Under the pieces are notes generated by a model. It saw only the letters and a program-made list of their open reading frames with translations. It was not told the origin of the DNA and ran no database searches. Shown here in pieces: positions 28,642-38,273 of a stretch of 64,000 nt of DNA. Numbering within the stretch: position 1 is the stretch's first letter; the number at the start of each line of letters is the position of its first letter. Location of the stretch: the NCBI RefSeq assembly GCF_018408855.1, contig NZ_AP024325.1, positions 806,001-870,000 on the forward strand, given 5' to 3'. The position numbers and the translations under genes were made by a program. The stretch is from Caballeronia sp. NK8 (lineage in GTDB: Bacteria; Pseudomonadota; Gammaproteobacteria; Burkholderiales; Burkholderiaceae).

Positions 28642-29706
28642 CTATTCTTCCTTGTCCCACTCGATGATCAGTTCGGCGGGAATCGCCTTTACCGTTTCCG
28701 CGTAGCGCTTGCCGACGAACTGTTCGGCCCGCTTCAGAAGGACGGGAATCGGACTGCTCGGCTCATGCGTTTCAAACCATTGCCGCGCTTCGCGTATGGA
28801 GTGAAGCGCGCTTTCGCGGCCGGGTCGGGACTTCATCGTCACGCGCGTTTCAACAGCTTGCGACGGCTCCGCCAAAGCATCGTCGTGTTCGTCGGCGTTA
28901 TCGGTCGACGCGTCCGCAGGTTCTTCCGCGAAAGGTGCGCTGCCTGCCCGAGCCGACGACGCCGGAGCGGGACCTTCACCCGCGACGCGCTTGAGCATGC
29001 GCGTCAAGGTGGAGAGATCCGCCGCGAAGGCGCCGAGTTGCGCTTGATTCCAGGCGTCGATGACACCGAGACTGTCCAGCGCGCGGTCGAATCCGGCAAT
29101 CGCATCCGGCTGCTGAAGACGCAAGTCCTGAAGCTGCTGCGTCACCGACTCGATCGACAGCGCATCGCTCGGACGCGGCTGGGCAAACGCGCGCTCGACG
29201 TCCCGTACCTGCAAACGCCTCACCGAAGCGCGCGTGAGGCTGATATCACGCACATCGGCCATCAGGCCATCCATGTCCGTCAGCGCCTGCAATGCATTCA
29301 TGCGTATCTCGAGCGCCGCATCGCGATCATCATCCACTCCGGGTTGCGGGTGAATCGAATCCGCGAAGGTGGTCAGCCAGGCGGCGAGCAAGCCCAACCC
29401 TTCGGCGAGTCCGTCAGCGTAAGCCAGCCGTGTGCGACACCGCGTAAACAGCAAGGCGAGGCGCATGTCCTTGCTGCGCATCATCAGCCGGCGGCAATCG
29501 CGATCGATCTCGCTCCAGTTGATCGGCTCAGGCACGCCGACGAAGTCGCCATACTGCGCATCCATCTTTGCGGCTACCTGCGCGAACAGCACGACGAATT
29601 CCGGATCGTATTCGAGGTCCGCGCCGCACGGCGCCGATGGGTTGACCGGCGTCATCCAGTCGTGCGACGGATTCTGCTCCGTCTTGGCGATACGTTTCTT
29701 GCTCAT
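28642..29706 (-). CDS. tssA: TssA, T6SS baseplate/tail-tip assembly protein
   Basis: The 354-residue product begins with an ImpA N-terminal domain (NPSAPCGADLEYDPEFVVLF and WSEIDRDCRRLM). The pattern ALLFTRCRTRLAYADGLAEG follows, and a variable middle and C-terminal region ends in LLKRAEQFVGKRYAETVKAI. TssA primes baseplate and sheath assembly in the cytoplasm. The start at ATG 29706 has GAGGAAG upstream, 9 bases after the tssG stop, so it is co-transcribed with tssEFG. Confidence 0.92.
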   Translation of the reverse strand: MSKKRIAKTEQNPSHDWMTPVNPSAPCGADLEYDPEFVVLFAQVAAKMDAQYGDFVGVPEPINWSEIDRDCRRLMMRSKDMRLALLFTRCRTRLAYADGLAEGLGLLAAWLTTFADSIHPQPGVDDDRDAALEIRMNALQALTDMDGLMADVRDISLTRASVRRLQVRDVERAFAQPRPSDALSIESVTQQLQDLRLQQPDAIAGFDRALDSLGVIDAWNQAQLGAFAADLSTLTRMLKRVAGEGPAPASSARAGSAPFAEEPADASTDNADEHDDALAEPSQAVETRVTMKSRPGRESALHSIREARQWFETHEPSSPIPVLLKRAEQFVGKRYAETVKAIPAELIIEWDKEE

Positions 29707-29715
29707 GCTGCTTCC

Positions 29716-30792
29716 TCAATCCATGCCCGACGAAGCGCGTGCTCCGCCCTTCGTGCCGCGTTTCATATACTGCTCGGGATCGAAACGCATGCCGGTGATG
29801 GGCTTGCCATCGGGAGATCGTCCCAGCCATCCCGACCATCCCAATTGCTGTTCGCCGCCGATCACGGCGGGCGGCGCACTCTGTGCCGTGATCCGCAGTT
29901 CCAGTTCCCATTCGAACTCCCGGCCCACGAAACTGCGCACCATATCGACCAGCTCGGGCAGCGCCACGCCACGCGGCGTGAAGCGCAAATACTGGCCGAT
30001 GTCGACAGGACCGATCACCAGCCGAAAGCGGAACTGGCGATCCGGCGCCTGCTCGCCGAGCATTGCTCCGTCGCCGATGACCGAGGCGGCCGTGAGTTCG
30101 CCGAGGTGGGTCTGTTCGTCGCGCGCCACCTTGACCCAGTGAAAAACGTATTCGTCGAGGCTCACGGGCACGCCGAAATAATGTTCGAGCGTCATGCGCA
30201 ATCCGTCGGGATCGCGCGCCTCGCGCACCAGATTTGCCGATGCGGCCAATTGCGCGTGCGCCGGCAACGCGCGCTCGGCCAGCTCATCGCAGTCCTGCCC
30301 CGTGAGGCTCGCCACATAGAACGAAAAGGATTCGTCGTCGCGGCGGTCGAGTCCCGCGGCGGACTGAGCCGAACTCCATGCGCGATACAGCAACGCCAGA
30401 TAGCGATGATGAAAAATGTCGAGAAAGCGGCTCAGCGTCTTGTCGCGCCGGCTTTCTTCACGCTCGCGCGCGATTTCCGTCACATGGATCGGAAGCGGCC
30501 CATTCGGTCCGAGCATTCCGAGCCCGAAGAGCCGAACATGTAGCCGCCCGTTCAGCTCGCCTACATTCGCAATCTCCCGTGGCGAGAAAGTGAGGCTCGG
30601 TTGCTGTCCGAGCCGAAACGGCTCTGCGCCCGGACGCCTTGCGGTGCCGATCGGGTCGATCCGCGTGTCGGCGCCGATACGCCGCATCAGCGACAAAAAG
30701 CCGAAACGCCACGGCTCGACCTCCAGGCGCTCGATCAACTCTGGCGAGAGTCCGGATTCGCGCAGCAAGCCCGTTGGAGACATTCGCTCCAT
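29716..30792 (-). CDS. tssG: TssG, T6SS baseplate protein
   Basis: The 358-residue product matches the TssG/ImpH family: EPWRFGFLSLMRRIGA near the start, PLPIHVTEIAREREESRRD and FLDIFHHRYLALLYRAW in the middle. It forms the baseplate wedge with TssF, TssE and TssK. The stop of tssF and the start of this gene overlap as TGATG, with CGGAG upstream, so translation is coupled. A GTG one codon earlier would lie inside the tssF stop and is not chosen. Confidence 0.92.
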   Translation of the reverse strand: MERMSPTGLLRESGLSPELIERLEVEPWRFGFLSLMRRIGADTRIDPIGTARRPGAEPFRLGQQPSLTFSPREIANVGELNGRLHVRLFGLGMLGPNGPLPIHVTEIAREREESRRDKTLSRFLDIFHHRYLALLYRAWSSAQSAAGLDRRDDESFSFYVASLTGQDCDELAERALPAHAQLAASANLVREARDPDGLRMTLEHYFGVPVSLDEYVFHWVKVARDEQTHLGELTAASVIGDGAMLGEQAPDRQFRFRLVIGPVDIGQYLRFTPRGVALPELVDMVRSFVGREFEWELELRITAQSAPPAVIGGEQQLGWSGWLGRSPDGKPITGMRFDPEQYMKRGTKGGARASSGMD

Positions 30793-32684
30793 CACGACAC
30801 TCCGCGTGTGCCCACGCGCACGGGCCAGCGCATGATGCGCCCACGCTGCATGGAGACCAGTTCGGTCTGCGTGAATGAATTGATCGAAACGTGGCGCGCG
30901 AGATAGTGTTCGAGAATCAACCCGAACAGATAGGGACTGGTTCCGGAGAAACCCGATTCATCGACGGTCAATTGACATTCGATCCCGCGGCCGAACACGA
31001 GCGGACCGCCTCCGGGCAGCTTGCGCGTGACCGGTTTCGTTTTCACGCCCACGAGGCTTTCGACCTGCCGCTGATGCTCCGCATCATCACGGCTCAGAAA
31101 CAGCCTCAGCATGTCGCGCAGTCCCTGCCCTCCCGGCCTGTGATCGATTTCTTCCAGCGGAAGATAGTTGAAATTCAGTTGCCTGATCAGACGCCACGCA
31201 ATCTCGCCGTCCGCATAGGGCGGGCGCGGTGCGCTGGGCGGACGAATCATGCCGATGCTCGCGATCGGATCACCGCTATCGGGCAGCTCGAAGTCGTGCA
31301 CGCCATCGCGTGGCACCAGCAGCGGCAAATCGCGGTTGGTCAGCCAGGCTTCGGCCGAAAGATGACGCATGCCTTCGTGGTAAGGCGCTTCGTGCTGGTC
31401 GACGAGAGCGACGAACGTCTCGGTGCCGATATAGGGCGTGCGCGTACCATAGCGACGCGATTTGTCGGAAAGCAGCCGCCGCTCGCGGCGCACGGAGAAA
31501 TAGCGGCCATGATTGCCTTCGTCGCTATTCAACGTTTGATAGAGCGGGCGGAACTCCAGGTTCTCTGAATTCGCCTCTACGCGTGCGTGCAACGACTGTA
31601 CCGAGAAGACTTCGTGATCGAGCGGCGACTGTCGTTTGGGCACCAGGTGAAACTCCGTGCTGGCCTCGGATAACTCGATGCGATCCAGCTTCTGCGGAAA
31701 CAGATTGACCACCGGCGTGCAAAAGAGCGCGAACCGCGCGGCGTCGACGAGGCTCGCGAGCTGATCGGGCGCACGGTCGAGCAGGATGATGATCTCCGCC
31801 GTTTCGCCTCTGGTCCTGCGCAGTCCCTCCTGCAAGCCGGTGAGCGTGAAGAAGTAGAAGCGGGTCGGGCACGCGAAGTATTCATGCAGCAGGTTGTGCC
31901 CATGAAACTTGGACCATGTGAGAGGCAGCATGCCCTGATCGAGACCAAGTCCTTCATGCTGCACCGCTCTGGACGTCACGGCCGCAAATGGCCTGTCCGG
32001 ATCGCCGAACGCGCCCGGTTCGCCAATGATCGACGCGATCCCTGCGGCATGCACGAGTTCGAAGAGGTGCGAGGCCACTTGCTCGTCACCAGCCAAATAG
32101 ATGGGCAGCCGGTCGAGATTGTCGACCGTGGCGATCTTCGTCTTGTTCGTGGTTCGGATGCGAAGACGCAGCGCGCCGCGTATTTGCGCGTGCGCGGGCA
32201 CGTAACGTTCGAGGCCGGGGATGTCCGGAGGAATGCCGGTGAGCCTCGCAACCTCGATTTCCAACGGATACAGCACGACGTCCTGGCTCGTGCGGAACGT
32301 GCACGGCGTACTTTCGCCACTGGGGATATGGGTCTTGAGCGTCGTGCCACGCCGCATCAGAAACCCTTCATTGAGATTCCCTTTCGAGTGAGCCGGATAA
32401 ATCCGCGCCACCGCCATGGATGGCGTCGGCGCGACGTAGTTCGGATAAGTGACTTCGAGCAGGCGCTGCGTGAAGCGCGGAAACTCAGCGTCCAGCTTGA
32501 GCCTCATGCGTGCGGACATGAAGCAAAACGATTCGATCAGACGCTCCACGTAAGGATCGGTCATCTCGCCCGCCTGAAGTCCCAGACGCCGCGCGATTTT
32601 CGGGTGCGCCTGCGCGAACTCGCCTGCGCTCTCGCGCAGATAGATCAACTCCTGGTTGTAGTAATCGAGTAATCGCGGGTCCAT
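30792..32684 (-). CDS. tssF: TssF, T6SS baseplate protein
   Basis: The 630-residue product is a full-length TssF/ImpG/VasA protein. It opens with MDPRLLDYYNQELIYLRESA and has DPYVERLIESFCFMSARMRL and FPQKLDRIELSEASTEFHLV. The C-terminal part contains FGRGIECQLTVDESGFSG. It is the largest wedge subunit of the T6SS baseplate. It overlaps tssG by one base. The start lacks a clear Shine-Dalgarno sequence, so it may depend on reinitiation after tssE, which ends 30 bases upstream. Confidence 0.93.
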   Translation of the reverse strand: MDPRLLDYYNQELIYLRESAGEFAQAHPKIARRLGLQAGEMTDPYVERLIESFCFMSARMRLKLDAEFPRFTQRLLEVTYPNYVAPTPSMAVARIYPAHSKGNLNEGFLMRRGTTLKTHIPSGESTPCTFRTSQDVVLYPLEIEVARLTGIPPDIPGLERYVPAHAQIRGALRLRIRTTNKTKIATVDNLDRLPIYLAGDEQVASHLFELVHAAGIASIIGEPGAFGDPDRPFAAVTSRAVQHEGLGLDQGMLPLTWSKFHGHNLLHEYFACPTRFYFFTLTGLQEGLRRTRGETAEIIILLDRAPDQLASLVDAARFALFCTPVVNLFPQKLDRIELSEASTEFHLVPKRQSPLDHEVFSVQSLHARVEANSENLEFRPLYQTLNSDEGNHGRYFSVRRERRLLSDKSRRYGTRTPYIGTETFVALVDQHEAPYHEGMRHLSAEAWLTNRDLPLLVPRDGVHDFELPDSGDPIASIGMIRPPSAPRPPYADGEIAWRLIRQLNFNYLPLEEIDHRPGGQGLRDMLRLFLSRDDAEHQRQVESLVGVKTKPVTRKLPGGGPLVFGRGIECQLTVDESGFSGTSPYLFGLILEHYLARHVSINSFTQTELVSMQRGRIMRWPVRVGTRGVS

Positions 32685-32714
32685 GCGGATATTGACGTGT
32701 TGCGTGAAGTGCGC

Positions 32715-33233
32715 TCAGGCACGGGAGGCTTGGGCATGCAGACGGCTCGATTCGAGATCGAGCGAACTCTGCACCATGAATTCGAGCGGATACGGCTCTG
32801 CCCTGATCAGTCCGTGGATCTCGAAGGCAACCTGACTGTGACGGCCTGTGCGGTCGTTGTCGCTGCGTGGCACGACCTGGATCGATTCGGCTATCAGCCG
32901 CGGCTCGAACGTGAGAATGGCGTTCTTGACCGTCGCCTCGATATCCGACCACTTGCGCGAAGCCATGTACGCGCCCGCCAGCGGCGGGACGCCGAAGTTC
33001 ACGGTCGATGCCGCGACCAATGGATAACGCGCGCGATCGATGAGATCGCCCAGATCGGTGGCATTCAGCAAATACGCCAGATCCCGCTGGATGATGTCGC
33101 GCAATTGCGCGCGCGTGACGGCATATTCGCCGGGCACCTCGGCTTGCCGGTGCGGGGCGTCGTCACGCAAACGGTCGATGAGCGTCGGCAGCAAATAGCT
33201 GTCGGCCCGACGCGGGGCGCGGGTTGCGCTCAT
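32715..33233 (-). CDS. tssE: TssE, gp25-like T6SS baseplate protein
   Basis: The 172-residue protein has the gp25/lysozyme-like fold pattern of TssE: LPTLIDRLRDD, ATDLGDLIDRARYPLVAAST, VNFGVPPLAGAYMASRKWSD and the terminal FEIHGLIRAEPYPLEFMVQS. It initiates sheath polymerisation from the baseplate. ATG 33233 overlaps the tagJ stop as ATGA with AGGAC upstream; the longer open frame to 33326 is an extension into tagJ in another phase. Confidence 0.9.
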   Translation of the reverse strand: MSATRAPRRADSYLLPTLIDRLRDDAPHRQAEVPGEYAVTRAQLRDIIQRDLAYLLNATDLGDLIDRARYPLVAASTVNFGVPPLAGAYMASRKWSDIEATVKNAILTFEPRLIAESIQVVPRSDNDRTGRHSQVAFEIHGLIRAEPYPLEFMVQSSLDLESSRLHAQASRA

Positions 33234-34222
33234 CTCGTTGTCCTTTCGAGATCGGCGTGAGCGCTTCTGCCGGAGACGGCTGGCGCGTCTGCCGCGCCGC
33301 CTTCCCGGGCACGGCCGAAAGTGCAATCGCGCAGCTCGAACACGCCGAAGTCACCGGCACTCGTCGCCCATGTCTTTGCACCCGAAGCGATCACGCCGGT
33401 GCGGCCGTTCTCGTGCCATACCGTGCTGCGAGCCATGAGCAATGCGCTGCGTTCATCTGCTGACGATTCTCGTGCCGGAGCTTGCGGATAGCGAGCCGGC
33501 ATGAATCCGCGCAGTAGCGTGCCGTCGCGTAAGGTGAGCGAGCAAGGCGCCCACACCAGATCGACCAGCGTCGTGGGGCGCGCGATCGTCCAGCGGGCGA
33601 TTTCGTCGAAGGCGAGCCAGCGATAACGCCCCGCGGCGACGAATTCACACACCGGTCCCAACCGGCTATCGCTGTCGCCGATCCACGAAAATTCGATCGC
33701 GGCCGCCTGATGTGCCGGGTCCGTCGAGACTTCCCGTTCGCTTCGACCGGATATCAGCGGCGCCCTGTCGAGCGCGATCTCGCGCGCGGCATCGGCCGCG
33801 TCGAACTCTCCTTGAGCGGCGAGGCCGAGCGCGCCATGCAAGCCCTGCATCCAGACCGGCACGTCATCGAAGACAAAATGTGGCTCGTGTTTTCCCGCCA
33901 TGACCAGCGCGCGTGCGCGTTCTGCCCGCACGAGGTCCCGATAGGCATGCACATGCGGCGTCATTGAATCGGACGACGACGCGGAATCGAGTTGCGCATA
34001 GACCTGCAGTTGTTGAACCGCCCGCTCCCACTCGCAGACGATGCAGAGCCATTGAAACAGCGCCCAGCGATGCGCCGCCACCGCCGGTTCCTGGCGTACG
34101 CGGGCTTCGGCGTCACGCAGCGCGTCGTCAGGCGCAAGTCCAGATACTTCGCTCGACGCGTATGGCTTGATTTCGACGTTCATTGGTTTCTCGCCCGTAA
34201 CAGACATGGCAGATGCGCTCAT
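33230..34222 (-). CDS. tagJ: TagJ/ImpE family T6SS accessory protein
   Basis: The 330-residue product belongs to the ImpE/SciE family. It has N-terminal tetratrico-like helices (ALRDAEARVRQEP, RWALFQWLCIVCEWERAVQQ, then LQVYAQLD). The C-terminal ImpE domain has LGPVCEFVAAGRYRWLAFDE, the turn DLVWAPCSLTLRDGTLLRGF and MPARYP. TagJ-type proteins bind the TssB sheath and modulate ClpV recycling or sheath assembly. ATGA overlaps join it to tagK upstream and tssE downstream, so the three are translationally coupled. Confidence 0.9.
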   Translation of the reverse strand: MSASAMSVTGEKPMNVEIKPYASSEVSGLAPDDALRDAEARVRQEPAVAAHRWALFQWLCIVCEWERAVQQLQVYAQLDSASSSDSMTPHVHAYRDLVRAERARALVMAGKHEPHFVFDDVPVWMQGLHGALGLAAQGEFDAADAAREIALDRAPLISGRSEREVSTDPAHQAAAIEFSWIGDSDSRLGPVCEFVAAGRYRWLAFDEIARWTIARPTTLVDLVWAPCSLTLRDGTLLRGFMPARYPQAPARESSADERSALLMARSTVWHENGRTGVIASGAKTWATSAGDFGVFELRDCTFGRAREGGAADAPAVSGRSAHADLERTTR

Positions 34223-34947
34223 TGCGTCGTCGCCTCTTCGCGCGCTTCGATACGTGCCGGCGAAGCGGCGGAGTGAAATTCCGGCAATGGGCTATCGATA
34301 GCGAGCGTGTGGTGCTCCCGACGCGCAAGCGTGGGCGGCACGGCGCCTCTGCGCAATGCCGCGTTGGCGTGATATTCCGGCGGCGCAAACAGTTGCAGAA
34401 TTTCCGGCGCTGATTCGATACTCAGATCGACGCCGTCGAATATGAGATCCGCGAGCATCGGATCGGACGACAGTGGACCGATCGCCTCCTCGAGTCGCTG
34501 TGGTCCGGAAAAGAGATCGCTGATGGTACCTGCGCTGCGACTTGATTCGAATTCCGGCGCAAGCAGCGCAGCAGGTTGATCATTGTTCGTGACGGATGCC
34601 GAGACGCGGTCGCCCAAACCGATTGACAGGCCATCGGAAGACTCGAGCGCTTCGCAGTAGTGGGCATGCAAGGCGACGATCAGCGCGTCCGGATCGACAC
34701 GCGCGCCGGACATCGACGACGATTCTTGCGAGCTCGCTTCAGGCGAAGAAAGACCCTTCAAGCTGGCGCGGCCATCGAGCAGGCTGAACACGTTTTCGCT
34801 TGCGGATGATCGCGTGGCGGTATCACCGCAAAAAATATCCTCGGGCATGCCATCTACCGGTTCAGCGGTTACCGAACGCTGAGCGCCTGTGGGCTCCTCC
34901 CGCTCGTGAACCGGACCCGTTCGCTTGAAGATCGTAGGGAATCGCAT
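34219..34947 (-). CDS. tagK: TagK, T6SS-associated protein
   Basis: The 242-residue protein matches Burkholderiales TagK. Its middle has DALIVALHAHYCEALE, and the end has PEILQLFAPPEYHANAALRR, then VPPTLARREHHTLAIDSPLP. The role is not established. It is the first gene of the minus-strand T6SS arm and overlaps tagJ by ATGA. I choose ATG 34947, which has AGAGGC upstream, over the longer frame starting at 34998. Confidence 0.85.
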   Translation of the reverse strand: MRFPTIFKRTGPVHEREEPTGAQRSVTAEPVDGMPEDIFCGDTATRSSASENVFSLLDGRASLKGLSSPEASSQESSSMSGARVDPDALIVALHAHYCEALESSDGLSIGLGDRVSASVTNNDQPAALLAPEFESSRSAGTISDLFSGPQRLEEAIGPLSSDPMLADLIFDGVDLSIESAPEILQLFAPPEYHANAALRRGAVPPTLARREHHTLAIDSPLPEFHSAASPARIEAREEATTQ

Positions 34948-35500
34948 TGAAGCCTCTTTCACGCATATATGCAAAATTAACCGCTCGAGATAAATCACGC
35001 CTGCTTTATCTCTCTTTCTTCCTTTCGATTAACGCACGTCCTAAAGGCGTTGTCCATAGCTGAATAATTGCTTAATGGCAGCTAATAATTTCTTTAAATA
35101 AAATCTGAATCTCAATTGATGGGGGACAAAATAAAAATAGTGAAATTAAGACGAATCTTGTTTTAAGCGATGTGAAGATATGAGTGAGCGGTGCATTGAA
35201 AGATGCCCCTCAATCATCAGTCAATCCTTTGTATTCAGATAGATGGAGTCGATCTTCGGCACCTTCTCGTTGCGTTTAATTGCTAACTGGCAATCACTTT
35301 TCAATTAGGCAATCGAATTATCAAGAGTTGACTAATTTGAAGTCGGCATCGATTATCTCTGTAAGCTTTCAAGTGATGCCGCCTTGATTGGGGCATGACT
35401 TTGTGTGTCCGTTCTATCTCCCCGAAAAACACGATCGCCCGCTTTTGGTTTTTCTTTTTTACCCGTCGCGTCTCCTTAACTTACAGGCCGCAGCAGATAA
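34948..35500. promoter_or_regulatory. Divergent promoter region of the T6SS arms
   Basis: This 550-base AT-rich spacer separates tagK (minus) from clpV (plus) and must contain both main T6SS promoters. Seen directly: a perfect inverted repeat GAGATAAA (34987-34994) / TTTATCTC (35005-35012) just before tagK, and several A/T runs at 35080-35150. I found no convincing sigma-54 GG-N10-GC element in either direction. The low GC content suggests silencing by an H-NS-like protein, an inference. Confidence 0.6.
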
Positions 35501-38248
35501 ATGATTTCTCGCCAGACACTGTTCGGAAAACTCGGAACCACGCTTTTTCGTGGCATCGAGTCCGCCACCACGTTCTGCAAGTTGCGCGGCAACCCGTACG
35601 TCGAGCTGGTGCACTGGATTCATCAACTGCTGCAATTGCCCGACAGCGACCTGCATCGCATCGTGCGCCATGCCGGTATCGAACGGGAAACACTGGAGCA
35701 GGATCTCGCACGCGCGCTGCGCGCGCTTCCCGCTGGAGCAAGTTCCATCAGCGATTTCTCTCATCATGTCGAGATGGCCGTCGAGCGCGCCTGGGTGCTC
35801 TCCTCACTTGCCTTCGATGACAGCCGGGTTCGCGGCGCATGGCTCGTGGCCGCGCTCATCGGTACGCCGGAATTGCGGCGCGTGATGCTGTCCATGTCGC
35901 CGGAATTCAAGCGGATTCCGGTCGAAGGGCTCAACGACACGTTGCCTTCCTGGGTCGCTGGCTCGCCCGAAGCAGCCGACACGCCTTACGAAGCGAGCGG
36001 CTTCAGGCCCGCATCGCCCGGAGACGCTTCGCATGCGACGGGCGCAACTTCCGGCGTCGGCTCGTCCGATGTGCTCGGGCAATACTGCACCGACCTCACC
36101 GCGCTTGCTCGCGCGGCTGAAATAGATATGGTGACGGGCCGCGATCAGGAAATCCGCACGCTGATCGACGTACTGTTGCGCCGGCGCCAGAACAATCCAT
36201 TGCTCACCGGCGAAGCGGGTGTCGGAAAGACCGCGGTGGTCGAGGGTCTCGCGCTCGCCGTGGCGAGCGGCGATGTGCCAGCCGTGCTCGCCGAAGTGCG
36301 GCTCCTTTCGCTCGATGTCGGCGCGCTGCTCGCCGGCGCGAGCATGAAGGGCGAGTTCGAGGCGCGGCTGAAAGCGGTGCTCGAGGCCGCAAAAAAATCC
36401 GCTACGCCCGTGATCCTGTTCGTCGACGAGATCCATACGCTCGTCGGCGCGGGCGGTCAGGCGGGCACTGGCGATGCGGCGAATCTGCTGAAGCCCGCGC
36501 TCGCGCGTGGCGCCGTACGCGTCATTGGCGCGACGACCTGGTCCGAATACAAGCGGCACATCGAGAAGGATCCTGCGCTCACACGCCGTTTCCAGGTGCT
36601 CCAAGTGGCCGAACCGGAAGAAGCGGTTGCCATCGAAATGGTGCGGGGACTCGCGGGCACGTTCTCGCGACATCACCACGTCATCGTGCGCGATGAAGCG
36701 ATTCGCGCGGCGGTCACGCTGTCGCATCGCTACATCCCGTCGCGTCAGTTGCCCGACAAGGCGATCAGCCTGCTTGACACAGCATGCGCCCGTGTCGCGC
36801 TCTCGCAGCAGACGGCGCCGCGCGAATTGCAGGACGTGCGTCAGCGGTTGCAGGCCGCGCGCGTCGAACTGAGCCTGCTTGAACAGGAAGCGCGCATCGG
36901 TCTCGATTCACACGATGCACTGGCGCGAGCGCAAGCCCGTATCGATACGCTGCTCGCAGAGGAAACGGCGCTCGGACTGCACTGGCATGCACAAGTCGCC
37001 GCCGCGCAGTCGCTCATTCATGCACGCGAAGCGGCTCTGGCGCCAGCCGCCGACGAAACCCAGGACGAAGGCTTGATCGTCAATGCTGACGAACATGACG
37101 GCGCTTGGCCCTCGCCCGCCGCTTTGCGAAAACTCGAGCAAAACCTGCGCGACCTACAAGGCGAGACGCCGCTCGTATTTCCTGAAGTGGACGAAGCCAT
37201 CGTCGCCGAAATCGTCTCGAACTGGACCGGTATTCCTGTCGGCCGCATGGTCACCGACGAGATCGCCGCGGTACGCCGTCTCTCTCATACCCTCGCTGCA
37301 CGCGTGATCGGGCAGAACGAGGCACTTGGGCAAATCAGCGAGCGTGTACAGACCTCGCGTGCCGGGCTCACCGACCCGAAGAAGCCGCTCGGCGTGTTTC
37401 TGCTGGCCGGCCCGTCTGGCATCGGCAAGACCGAGACGGCGCTCGCGCTCGCCGAGGCGCTCTATGGCGGGGAACAGAACCTCATCACCATCAATATGAG
37501 CGAGTACCAGGAAGCGCACACCGTTTCCGGCTTGAAGGGTGCGCCGCCCGGGTATGTCGGTTATGGCGAGGGCGGCGTGCTCACCGAAGCCGTGCGTCGG
37601 CGCCCCTACTCCGTGGTGTTGCTCGACGAGATCGAGAAGGCCCATCGCGACGTGCACGAAGTGTTCTTCCAGGTGTTCGACAAGGGCTACATGGAAGATG
37701 GCGATGGCCGCTTCATCGATTTTCGAAACACGACGATTCTCCTCACGAGCAACGCGGGCTCCGAACTCATCGCGAGCCTGTGCGCCGATGCGTCACTCGC
37801 GCCCGATCAGGATGGCTTGCGTGGAGCGATCGCGCCTGAATTGCTCAAGACCTTCCCGGCGGCGTTTCTTGGACGCCTGACGGTCGTGCCTTATCGGCCG
37901 CTCGCTCGAACGTCCCTTGCGAACATCGTGCGCCTGCATCTGGATCGCGTCGTTCGACGCATGGCAGAGACACATGCCATATCGCTCGTCTTCAGCGACC
38001 GCCTGGTCGACTACATCGTCGCGCGTTGTCTTGTGCAGGAAACCGGTGCGCGCGTGCTGATCGGCTTCATCGATCAATACGTGCTGCCGAGACTGTCCGC
38101 GCTATGGCTCGACGCCTTCGCGGCAAAGCGCCTCATCACGCGCATCGACGTCGAGATCGTCGACGAGCGCGCCGCGCCCGCTGAAGCCATTGCTATCAGA
38201 GTGGCCGAATCCATGGCGCCGGCGAACGCCGAGCCGCTTCCTCTCTAG
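35501..38248 (+). CDS. clpV: ClpV (TssH) AAA+ sheath-recycling ATPase
   Basis: The 915-residue protein is a ClpB-type double AAA+ ATPase of the ClpV family. It has an N-terminal double-Clp-N domain (about 10-150). The first AAA has Walker A GEAGVGKT and Walker B VILFVDEIHTLVGAGGQAGT. A middle coiled region follows, then the second AAA with GPSGIGKTETALALAEALYG, the pore loop GAPPGYVGYGEGG and Walker B VVLLDEIEKAH. It disassembles contracted TssB/TssC sheaths. It is the first gene of the plus-strand T6SS arm; the ribosome binding site is weak. Confidence 0.95.
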   Translation: MISRQTLFGKLGTTLFRGIESATTFCKLRGNPYVELVHWIHQLLQLPDSDLHRIVRHAGIERETLEQDLARALRALPAGASSISDFSHHVEMAVERAWVLSSLAFDDSRVRGAWLVAALIGTPELRRVMLSMSPEFKRIPVEGLNDTLPSWVAGSPEAADTPYEASGFRPASPGDASHATGATSGVGSSDVLGQYCTDLTALARAAEIDMVTGRDQEIRTLIDVLLRRRQNNPLLTGEAGVGKTAVVEGLALAVASGDVPAVLAEVRLLSLDVGALLAGASMKGEFEARLKAVLEAAKKSATPVILFVDEIHTLVGAGGQAGTGDAANLLKPALARGAVRVIGATTWSEYKRHIEKDPALTRRFQVLQVAEPEEAVAIEMVRGLAGTFSRHHHVIVRDEAIRAAVTLSHRYIPSRQLPDKAISLLDTACARVALSQQTAPRELQDVRQRLQAARVELSLLEQEARIGLDSHDALARAQARIDTLLAEETALGLHWHAQVAAAQSLIHAREAALAPAADETQDEGLIVNADEHDGAWPSPAALRKLEQNLRDLQGETPLVFPEVDEAIVAEIVSNWTGIPVGRMVTDEIAAVRRLSHTLAARVIGQNEALGQISERVQTSRAGLTDPKKPLGVFLLAGPSGIGKTETALALAEALYGGEQNLITINMSEYQEAHTVSGLKGAPPGYVGYGEGGVLTEAVRRRPYSVVLLDEIEKAHRDVHEVFFQVFDKGYMEDGDGRFIDFRNTTILLTSNAGSELIASLCADASLAPDQDGLRGAIAPELLKTFPAAFLGRLTVVPYRPLARTSLANIVRLHLDRVVRRMAETHAISLVFSDRLVDYIVARCLVQETGARVLIGFIDQYVLPRLSALWLDAFAAKRLITRIDVEIVDERAAPAEAIAIRVAESMAPANAEPLPL

Positions 38249-38273
38249 AACCTTTCCTGCCCACGGAGACAGC

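Noticed and set aside
35270..35300. A sigma-54-like element (GGCAC with downstream TTGC) upstream of clpV
   Set aside because: The spacing between GG and GC is 12 instead of 10 bases, and a second candidate (TGGCAATCACTTTTC) lacks the GC at -12.
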